Below are positions 10,059-20,400 of a stretch of 64,000 bases of DNA, piece by piece. The DNA is from Cannabis sativa (lineage: Eukaryota > Streptophyta > Magnoliopsida > Rosales > Cannabaceae), in assembly GCF_029168945.1 (NCBI RefSeq), contig NC_083604.1, positions 32,917,686 through 32,981,685 on the forward strand, written 5' to 3'. The translations under genes and the position numbers were made by a program. How positions within the stretch are numbered: the stretch's first letter is position 1; the number at the start of each line of letters is the position of its first letter. A model generated the notes under the pieces. That model worked only from the letters and a program-made list of their open reading frames with translations. It was not told the DNA's origin and ran no database searches.

Positions 10059-12329
10059 ATGCACAGGAACTTATCCCTCTTTGATAAAATAAAATTTTGT
10101 GGGGATAATTTGACAAAGTGGGCTTCGGATCTCACTGGTAATTTCAAGGGTCGTATTTCTACCAGTAAAAAGAAAATGGCACAACTGAAGCAGCACCATA
10201 ATTTTCCCTTGAATGTCGAGTTTGTTAATGAACAAAATAATTACTCTGAACTTTTAGCTCAACAAGAGATCTATTGGAGACAAAGATCGAAGCAATTTTG
10301 GTTACACAACGGGGACAAAAACACCAAATACTTTCATGCCAATGCTAGTCCCAGAAAAAGGAACAATCAAATCTTGCACTTAAAAAATTCTGCTGGAGCT
10401 TGGACCGATTGGGGAAACGGTCTTGACCAGGTTATCACCTCTTACTTTTCAGATTTATTTACTGCTAATTGTTCCTTGCAAAATACTGTTGCTACTGATG
10501 TCAGATGCTCTGTAACTAATGCTCAAAACGAAGAACTTTTGAAACCAGTTGTCGAAGAAGAAATCAAAACTGCCCTATTCCAGATGCATCCAGACAAAGC
10601 ACCTGGCCCTAATGGTATGGGTCCGGGATTTTTTCAGAAACATTGGGACATTGTGAGAGCAGATTTGGTTAAACTTGTTACTTTGTTACCGGCTGTTTTT
10701 TGCGGGAGTTGAATGAAACAAACCTTGTTTCGATCCCTAAGAAGAAGAATTTCACCTCCATGGGTGATCTACGACCAATTGCTCTTTGTAATGTTGCTTA
10801 TAAGGTGTTTTCAAAAGTTATTGCTAACCGTATGAGAAGCCTTATAGATCTTGTTATTTCTGACACCCAAAGCGCTTTCATTCCTGGACGTCTCATTTCA
10901 GATAATGTTATGGTGGCATTTGAAGTGATGCATTATCTTAAGAGGAAGACTAAAGGCAAAAAAGGTTTTATAGCTCTCAAGCTAGATATGAGCAAGGCCT
11001 ATGACCGTGTGGAGTGGGATTATCTTAGGCTCGTTATGGCTTGTATGGGTTTTGTTGAGAGGTGGATTAATCTAATTATGTCATGTGTCTCTTCGGTCAG
11101 TTATACTGTTATTCATGGAAGTCATACTATGGGTTCAATCATTCCTTCGAGAGGTATTCGACAGGGTGACCCTCTTTCGACATATCTTTTCATAATCAGT
11201 GTTGAAGGTCTTTCTTCACTTATCAAGAAGTTTGAATCTCAACGACTTTTACAAGGATGCAAGGTGGCTCGTGGGGCACCACTTATCACTCATATGTTCT
11301 TTGCAGACGATAGCTATTTGTTTTGACAATCAACTACCAGTGCTTCCGGCAGGGTCTCAAACTTGCTCAATCAATTTGAAACTGGATCTGGACAAAAGGT
11401 GAACTTTTTCTAAGTCTACTGTGTTCTTTATTCCTAATACGTGTCCTGCAACCCGTGTCCAGATTTGTGATATTCTCCATATGCCCAAAGCCTCTGACGG
11501 AAGCCTCTATCTGGGACTTCTAAACATTATTGTGAGAAACAAAAATATTGTACTAGGATTTCTAAAGACCAAGGTAATTGCAAGAATTAATAGTTGGGAT
11601 GGAAAACTTCTTTCTCGTGCCGGCAAAGAAATTCTCTTGAAAATTGTTGTTCAATCGCTCCCCACATATGCTATGAGTGTTTTCCTCCTTCCACTTGGTA
11701 CATGTAATGAAATTGAAAAACTTATGGCCCGGTTTTGGTGGAAGTCATCTTCTAGTAAAGATAAAGGTATTATTTGGAGGTCTTGGGATCGTTTGGCTAC
11801 TCATAAATACGATGGTAGCATGGGTTTTTGGCACTTGCATGATTTCAACATTGCCATGCTCGCTAAACAAGGTTGGCATCTACTTTGCAATCCAGATACT
11901 CTTGTTGGAAAAGTCTATAAAGCTAGATACTTTCCCCACTCTGATTTCTTGTCAGCAGAACTAGGAAGTAACCCAAGCTTTGTCTGGAGAGGTATTTGGA
12001 CTACCCAATCTCTACTCCGTTCGGGTGTCAGAAAAATAATCGGATCAGGGGACACAGTAAGCATACTAAACCACCCGTGGCTACCTGTACAAGATAACCC
12101 ATATGTTTCAACAATACACCCTGGTTTAACGAGCCATGTTAGCTCCCTTTTTCATGTGCATAGCCACTCTTGGGACTATGACCTTGTACGAGATATGTTC
12201 AATAATCGAGATGCTGATATTATTTTGGGCATCCCACTAAGCTCAAATGTCTCCATTGATACATGGTCTTGTGAGGGGGAAAGAACGGGCGAGTTCTCGG
12301 TCAAAAGTGCTTATAACATGCTCCAATAA
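10059..12329 (+). pseudogene. LINE reverse transcriptase
   Basis: The frame 10059-10712 covers the region before the RT palm, including APGPNGMGPGFFQKHW. A frameshift near 10700 leads to 10700-11326, with LRPIALCNVAYKVFSKVIANR, AFIPGRLISDN, LKLDMSKAYDRVEW, GIRQGDPLSTYLF and the catalytic FADD (about 11299-11310). A stop follows at 11324. The thumb and C-terminal part continue at 11421-12329 in another frame, with SRAGKEILLK and PTYAMSVFLLP. Both catalytic aspartates are retained, but the chain is broken at least three times. Confidence 0.92.
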
Positions 12330-12344
12330 CAAAAGCGCACCAAA

Positions 12345-12580
12345 GAGATGGTTGCAAACTCAGACTTCTGGCGGCAACTATGGCAATTGAAGGTTCCCCC
12401 AAAAGTCAAAAACTTTTTGTGGAGAGCCGTTACAGGTACATTACCAACTTGTGTCCAACTAGTGATCAAGCATGTCGATATTTCAGTCACTTGTCCTGTT
12501 TGTAATCTACAACCTGAAACCATCAGCCATGCCCTCATCTCTTTGCCCGTTTGCATTTGATTGCTGGAGCCACTGTGCAA
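12345..12580 (+). pseudogene. zf-RVT zinc-binding domain of LINE
   Basis: The segment reads FWRQLWQLKVPPKVKNFLWR and later TCPVCNLQPETISHALISLP, matching the zinc-binding RVT module found after the RT in plant LINEs. It is separated from the RT by a stop at about 12328, and its own frame breaks near 12555, just after the HAL segment. Confidence 0.85.
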
Positions 12581-12801
12581 CTCCAGTAGTTTTTGATCCT
12601 GGCGGTTCTTTCGACAATTGGTTGGAGACCATCTTTAAGCAAGTTGAAGCTGATATGATTTGTCTTATTGCCATGTATAGCTGGGCAATCTGGAAGGCTA
12701 GGAACAAGGTTGTTTGGAAAAAGAAACACTCATCTGTTAATGACGTGCTTACTTCTGCACAAGTAGCTCTTGATCACTAGAATAAAGCTCAGGATAAAAT
12801 T

Positions 12802-13113
12802 TTGTTGTCATCAATCTGTCTGGAAAGCATCGGTGATGGCGCTGAGTCATGGACTAGACCCGCAAAAAACATAATCAAGATTAATGTAGATGCAGCACTC
12901 TTTGATAGCAACAATAAGTATGGTTTCGGAATTGTTGCCCGAAACCATCATGGTCACCTTGTTGCAGCACAGGCCGATTGCCATGGCGGAAGATATGCAG
13001 CTGAAGTCATTGAAGCCATGGAGATTAAAGAAGCTCTCAGTTGGGTAAAGACCAATAATTGGCAATATGTTCAAATTGACACGGACAGTCTTGTTTCTGT
13101 ACAAGCTATTTGA
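12802..13113 (+). pseudogene. RNase H (RVT_3 type) of LINE
   Basis: The frame reads IKINVDAALF (first D), YAAEVIEAMEIKEAL (E) and VQIDTDSLVSVQAI (second D). These are the acidic residues of the plant RNase H-like domain that ends L1-type ORF2. A stop follows at 13111; shifted remnants such as the VAHYVARHS-type segment near 13230 continue to about 13260. Confidence 0.85.
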
Positions 13114-13489
13114 AGCAACCAAGCAATGAGGTCTACTTTCGGGCTTTTAATCAAAGACTGCTAACTTTTGTTATCTACTCTCCCAAATGTTAATTTATTT
13201 TTCATTAGACGATCAGCAAACTGAGTAGCACATTATGTTGCTAGACATTCTCGGTATCAATCTGATCGTAGCATTTCTGATATTTTTATTTATGGTGAAC
13301 TCTTACATCTTTTGTATTTAGCATGCTAAATTATTCAATGAAATTGATATTTCATCTAAAAACATATGTTAATCAAGTGATATATCACAATTCATTCTTA
13401 ACCATTTCCACCACCTCTTTTTTGGTTTTAGGATGTCACAGCCAATTTAATTAAAACGTCTCTTTGTATACATTTTAATGTGGAGCTTA

Positions 13490-13620
13490 TTTCAATCCAT
13501 ATATGCCTTGTTCGGTTCGTACACATAATTTGGGAAGTGAGGATCTTCAAAGCCTTAAGGTTGCTTGACATACACTTCCTCTTGAATAATTCCACTCAAA
13601 AATGCACTTTTCACATACAT
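13490..13620 (-). pseudogene. Ty1/copia reverse transcriptase scrap
   Basis: Reading the minus strand from about 13620 gives YVKSAFLSGIIQEEVYVKQP, a stop, then GFEDPHFPNYVYEPNKA. This is the conserved copia RT block normally written as DVKTAFLNG...EEVYMKQPPGF. Only about 45 residues are recognisable, with stops and no LTR nearby. It is an isolated relic between the LINE end and the 3' end of TOC34. Confidence 0.75.
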
Positions 13621-13640
13621 CCCACACTATTTTTTGTGTG

Positions 13641-14435
13641 GTAAATCGATTTGAAAGACGGTATGAATTTCTAATCAGCCAAAAAAATTCAACTTACGAG
13701 AAATTTCGAAGATACTCCTTAGATACATTAGATACAATTCTAAGTTTAATTAAATAATATTTAAAGTACGTATCCATATTTTTCTTCCCTATCAGTTCGT
13801 AAAATCCCACTTTAAGAAATGGTCGGACCATTTAACAAACATGTTTTGGACCGCTAAAGCATTGCACGGGAGCAAGCCTAACATTAAAAATTCGTGTTGA
13901 TGAAACAAACACTTCTCCACTTGAAAATTATCATATTAAGGATTTCAAACCACGTACAAAATAGTGTTAGAAGAAATGGTTTCTAATCTATCTTCAAGAG
14001 ATATTCCTTCTCTACTCTTGTAGAAGATAACCCCACTTCCTCAGCTGAACTAATACAAATGGATACATTTGACAATACAATGCGAAATAAGAAAGCACCA
14101 TCCACCTAGTAAACCCCAGCAGGCACCTTGAAACAAATATACACTAGACAAAATAATCAACTTATATATAGAAATCTTTATGGAAGAACATACCAAGGTA
14201 CCAAAATCCAATTCTCTCTAAAAACAATCCAGCCGCAAATTATTGCTATTGCATAATATACTAAAAGAACATGAAGAGACACGGTAGCCTACTTATAACA
14301 ACTCAAATAACCAAAGAGGGGATAAGCCCACTCACATATAGCAAGGTAGATGAAACAAGAACAGACAGGTTCCACTCAGAAAAAATGCCTCTAGATATAA
14401 CAATGACAGAACACGATGACTAGACCAAAGCAAAA
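13641..14435. other. TOC34 downstream region / probable 3' UTR, no other gene
   Basis: About 800 bases without a convincing reading frame or known repeat. The part next to 14436 should hold the TOC34 3' UTR (minus strand), but I cannot place the polyadenylation site. The 13641-13900 part looks like degenerate intergenic DNA. Confidence 0.4.
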
Positions 14436-17400
14436 TCAGAACCTGCGACTGACCATGCTTGTATCCCGTGTCTCCCATGAGGGTCTACTCTCCTGTGCAA
14501 TATCACCCCTGATTGCCCACTCAATTGGTTTTATGGCAAAGAAGTACTGTAAACAAGACAAACAAAATTATCAATTTTGGCAATGAAAAAGACAGAAAAA
14601 ACCACCGCAAGTATTAAAATTTAAAATGAAGAGGATTCTTTTGTCGAGAAAAAGTGTGAGAAGAAATCTTAGGGGCTTACTTGGAAAGCTAAAAATATAG
14701 GAATCAAGATTTTTCCTCTATCGTTGGGGTTTGGCCCTTCGATCAATTTCTTGTCAACAACAATAGACTTGCTTCCATTCAAGGCCACTTCTGTGATAAT
14801 TTGAACTAAATGAGAAATCCAAGGAGTGCCAGTTGGAAGAATCTGTCAATTCAATGATATGAAAATGATAAGAATTGACAAAAGATACACTCAAGGGGTT
14901 GACATGTAAACATAGAATAGGGAAGATGATTGACCTTTTCTTCATTCTCATTCTTATTACACCTCCCACTGTTCTCAACCAAAACCACAGGAATTGCTGA
15001 ACCCTGAGAGAGAATAAGGTAGAAAATAACAAAGTAATGGCTTAGTAACACAGACTAACACATTGCCCATAAAAAGGTAAGGAAAAACAAACATCAATAA
15101 TAAGAATAGATGACAGCTAACCCCTATGAAAATAAAATGCAGAAGAATATGAGAAATAGAAACAATTTTATGATGCCATCATGGTAGAAATCAACGCCTA
15201 CTGAACTTATTCTTCTCACTTGATGGTAGAAATCAACGCCTACTGAACTTATTCTTCTCACTTTAATGTTTGGGCATCAGCGCATATGTGTAAAATAAAT
15301 TCATATAGCAGAAAGGAAACAGCTAAAAGCGAGAGAAAACACTTAATATACCAATTTAATCCAACTTGATACAACCGAATTTATAGATCAAAGTCTCATT
15401 TAACTTCCATAATAAGTTACATCATTTAAAAAGACACATCTCAGTTTGAGACGAAGGAAACAATCCCCAAGGTGTAAGCATCGCCTCAGATGGCGCATCA
15501 TAGAGTTGAGGGAGGCGTGCATCTCCCTCAATCTCTTGAATTAAAGGCCAAAAAACTGATTAAATTGGGTTTTAATTTTAAGAGTTTAAGATACTATAAA
15601 AAGAAAAGCCCAGTATTTTCTAGAAACCTTAGTCCCTTTAGTAGCTGCCCTGCCCCTTTATCATTCTAGCTTCCTTCAACAAATTGAAAAGAAAAAACAA
15701 AAACGAATGCCAACTATCCACTACTCAAATTTGTTCTAGAATAATAGAATCTAAGATTCTTGAAACTAAACTTTTGTCTTTATTTTAGAGTTCTAGACAA
15801 CTTATGAGACATTTTATATTATGCTTGAGTTTGATTGACATTGAATGTGTTATGTAAGATTTTAGGGTTATTCTTAGTTTTAACCATTTGCTGTTATGTT
15901 ATGTTTAATTATTTTTAATTATTCATCCTTGATATTATTAGGTTTTATAAAAGTAATTTTCAATAAAATATAATAGGCTTTTTGAGGCTTATGCCTCGAA
16001 ATTAACATTAAAAAAATTGTGATTTTTTCATTGAGAAAGTTCTATAGCTACAAGGGCAAACCAAAACCCAACGCTTAGGTAGCGTTTGGTTGGGAGGAAT
16101 GAAAACATAGGTGTTAAATCTGTATGCCTAGGTTCTATACACGTGTCCATATGTCTTTAGTCAATTAGTTAAGTAGTTAGTTGTTAACAGGTTCAATAGT
16201 TAGGTCTGTTAACTTCTCAATCTTAACTCGAGTCTTAACTTGAGTATGCAAGTATTCTATTAGTAACTTCTTAACTGTAAAGCAGATGATTCTTTATTGT
16301 AAATACTCAGTATAATAAAGATAAAATTTCATTAGAAAGGTTTTGCCTTGTGTGTGTGCGCGCTTATGTTCTATGAGTTGTGAGTGTTCTCAGATTGTTC
16401 TTGGAGCCATTCCTGGCATGTGGGATTGAGCTCGAATTACAACAAGTGGTATTAGGGCTTGGAGATCGAAGAGAAATCTTGTTTTGGCTCGAAAGTTTAA
16501 GATTCTAGTGATCAAGCAAGAAAATGAGGAATGTGAAGTTCGATCTTGAAAAGTTTACAGGGAAGAACGATTTTGGTTTGTGACGTGTGAAAATGAGAGC
16601 CTTGCTAGTTCAACAAGGTCTGCAATCAGCTTTGTTGGGAGAGAAGAGTATGCCTGAAGGTCTAACCCAAAAAGAGAAAACACAGATTCTCAAGAAAGCA
16701 CATAGTGCTATAGTTTTGAGTCTTGGTGACAAAGTTTTAAGGGAAATGTCGCAGGAAGACTCAATTATAGCGATATGGTTGAAACTGGAAAGTCTTTACA
16801 TGACAAAATCGTTGGCAAATAGATTGTTTCTTAAGCACAAACTGTACTCTTTTAAGAAGATGCAAGGAAATTGAAGATCGTCTTGATGATTTCAATAAGG
16901 TGATCCTCGACTTGGAGAACATTAAAATTAAAGTTGAGAATGAGGACCATGCCATCATTGTGCTGAACTCTCTTCCCACAGAGAACTATGAACACTTTGT
17001 GGATACCATGATGTATGGTAAGGATTCATTGACATTAGAGTAAGTCCAAAATGCATTAATGTCAAAGGAATTGAAGAGAAAAGCAGGGAAGCAAGATGAA
17101 GGTGCTAGACATGGATTACTGATTTAAGGAAAAGGGTCCAAGAAGGAGAACAAGGACCAGAACAACACAGGGAAGTGTCGAAGGAAGACTCAGCTGTAGA
17201 GATACGGTTGAAACTGGAAAGTCTTTACATGACAAAATTGTTGGCAAACAAATTGTTTCTCAAGCAGAAACTAGACTTTTTTAAGATGATGCCAGGAAAG
17301 GAAATTGAAGATCATCTCGATGATTTTTTTAAGGTGATCCTCTACTTGGAGAACATTGCAATTAAAGTTGAGGATGAGGATCAAGCCATCACAGAGAATT

Positions 17401-20400
17401 ATGAACACTTAGAGGATACCATGATGTATGGTAAGAATTCATTGACATTCGAGGAAGTTCAAAATGCATTAATGTCAAAGGAATGGAAGAGAAAAGCAGA
17501 GAAGCAAGATGAAGGTGCTGGGAAATGGATTACTGATTCGAGGAAAATGGTCCAAGAAGGAGATCAAGGACCAGAACAACACAGGGAAAGGTAAATCGAA
17601 ATCCAAGTTTCAAAGGAGATGTGCAACAAACCATCTCACCTTAAGAATGATTGTCCAATCTTGAAGGATTACAAATCCAAGAAAGATGGAAATGCAGACA
17701 TTGTTTCAGATGTAGAAGACAGTGATGGCTAAGACAATGCCAGTGTGTTAGCCATCTCAAAGAACAAGTCAAAAGTGGACTAGATCATAGATTCTAGATG
17801 TTCATTTCACATCTGCCCTATCAAAGAACATTTGAATACAGAAATGTTCAAAGTGGAACTGTCAAACTGGGAGACAATAGAGCTTGTACAATTGCTGGTA
17901 TTGGAACAGTCAAGTTGGAACTGGAAGATGGCAAAGTTGTTGAGTTGAAACAGGTCAGGCATGTACCAAGATATCAAGAGAAATTTATATTCTATGTCCA
18001 TGTTAGACCAAGATGGTTTCAATGTCAAGATTGAAAATTGCACTTTGAAGGCTATGAAAGGTTCTTTAATTATCATGAAAGGCAAGATTGTTAATGGTAT
18101 CTATGTCTTACAAGGGACCACAAAGAAAAGTCAAGGCTAATGTTGTTGCAACTAATGGAGAGGATTAGACCTTAGTATGGCACAGAAGGCTTGGTCATGT
18201 CAGTTATGGTGGTTTGAAGATACTAGGCAAGAAAGGTGTTCTTGGATAGTTTCATGTCAACCCTATAAGGCTTTGTGAGCATTGTGTTCTTGGCAAAGCA
18301 ACCAAGGTGAAATTTGGGGTAGGTAAACACAAATCCAAATCTATTGTGAACTATCTACACTCAAATTAATGGGGACCATCTAAAACACTTTCAAGAGGTG
18401 GAGCCAGGTATTTTCTCACCTTCATTGATGACTTTTCTAGGCTTGTGTGGGTCTATCTTACTATTATAAAAGTGTCATAATAGTGATAATTGTAATGACA
18501 ATTTTCTCCTTGGTGAAATCAAATAAAATGTGATATAAAGACAATTTTGCCATTTGAAAAGTCAAAATATACTCATATTTCTCTTTTTCTCTCTCTAATT
18601 AAACAAGTACTCTCTTTAATATTTTTATAAGCTTAGTTTGATTTGTTTAAACACTCCATATTATTCTTCTAACCAATAAATGTGATAAATATAAAAATAT
18701 ACATACAATAATATATAATAACCTCCTAAACAACCATGTATAATAAAATTTGTTGTTAATTTATATTATATATTTTTAATCCTCAAAATTATTATGTGAG
18801 AGAGATTGTTTTTATATGTGTTAAAAATATTGATTTTTTTTTACTTAATATAATCTAATAATTATTTTTGCTATTATTTATTTAAATTTATTATGGTTTT
18901 GAACTAAAATTTTTACAATTTTCTCCTTGTGAAATCAAATAAAATGTGATAGAAAGACAATTTTGCCATTTGAAAAGTCAAAATATACTAATATCTCTCT
19001 TTCTCTCTCTCTAATTAAACAAGTACTCTCTTTAATATTTTTATAAGCTTAGTTTAATTTGTTTAAACACTCCATATTATTCTTCTAACCAATAAATATA
19101 AAAATATACATACAATAATATATAATAACCTCCTAAACAACCATGTATAATAAAATTTGTTGTTAATTTATATTATATATTTTTAATCCTCAAAATTATT
19201 ATGTGAGAGAGATTGTTTTTACTATTATTTATTTAAATTTATTATGGTTTTGAACTAAAATTTTTAAACACATTCTAAATGAACTAAAAATTACATAGTT
19301 TGACAAATAGAATTGAACAAATTTATCTCTCTAATTTTTTCTTTTCTAAAAAAATTTATCTCAGTGGTACCCAGTTAAATACATATTTTTGTCCCAATAT
19401 GTATTTTCAAAAGCATAATAATAAAAAAAAGTAATTGTCGGAGTCAAAATTTTTTTATGTTTAAATTTTTATTTACTTAACATTTTAAATTTTTTTTGTG
19501 ACAATACTCCTTTAATTTTCGATTGCAAATTTGAGACGTCTGTTAAAATTTCAGGATTAACTTCTGACAAGAGACCGAGAGAAGAGAACCATAAGACCAC
19601 CAAACAGATTTGGTTTTGTAGATGTGGTTCACTATGCCTTGAACATTCCTGGTATTGACTATGACAAGCCAAAGTCTTATGAAGAAGCAATGTTGTCAGA
19701 AGATAAGAATGAATGGGATAATGCTATGAGTCAAGAAGCGGTGTCTCTAAAGAAGAATGGTTCATGGATTCTAGTGATAAGGCTTGCAGGTTGCAAGGTA
19801 ATAAGCTGCAAATGGGTTTACAGATACAAGGAAGGAATTCCAGGGGTTGAGAAGCCTAAATTCAAGGCCAGATTGGTGGGAAGAGGTTCCACACAAAAGG
19901 AGGGGATTGATTATAATGAAATCTTTCTCCCCTGTAGTGAAACATACCTCAATAAGGCTACTGCTCAGCATAGTTGCAACTAAAGACCTAGAGCTAGAAC
20001 AGCTGGATGTAAAAACAGCTTTTCTTCATGGAGATCTTGAAGAACAGATCTATATAAAGCAACCTAGAGGCTTTGAGGTCAAGGGAAAGGAGGACCATGT
20101 GTGCTTACTTTAAAGATCACTCTATGGACTCAAGCAAAGTCCAAGGCAATGGTACAAAAGGTTTGATGACTTTGTTCTAAAATCTGGCTTTAAAAGAAGT
20201 GCCTATGACAGTTGTGTCTATGTCAAGAACTCTAAAGCAGATGTGTATCTTCTTCTATATGTGGATGACATGCTTATTGCAAGTAAGAATATGGAAGAGA
20301 TAACAAGGTGAAGAAGGTTTTGAACAAAGAATTCGAAATGGACCTTGGACCAGCAAAGAAAATTTTGGGAATTGAAATCATTACAGACAGGAAGCTGAGA

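Larger units (their letters stand above)
9542..13362 (+). mobile_element. L1-type LINE, 5' end removed by element 2
   Basis: Order is endonuclease, reverse transcriptase, zinc-binding RVT domain and RNase H, as in plant L1 retroelements. The 5' part (ORF1 and the start of the endonuclease) is missing because element 2's LTR abuts it, so it probably lies beyond the window. The 3' end is placed at about 13362 in a short A-rich stretch. No long poly(A) tail or target duplication is visible, so this border is approximate. Several stops and frameshifts make it inactive. Confidence 0.9.

Noticed and set aside
13641..14100. Possible additional exon downstream of TOC34
   Set aside because: No frame longer than background in either strand, and the TOC34 stop at 14436 gives the expected family length.
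14754..15051. Two overlapping minus-strand frames that could be taken for small separate genes
   Set aside because: They are exons 5 and 6 of TOC34 read through the intervening intron. Splice sites at 14935 and 14842 explain them.
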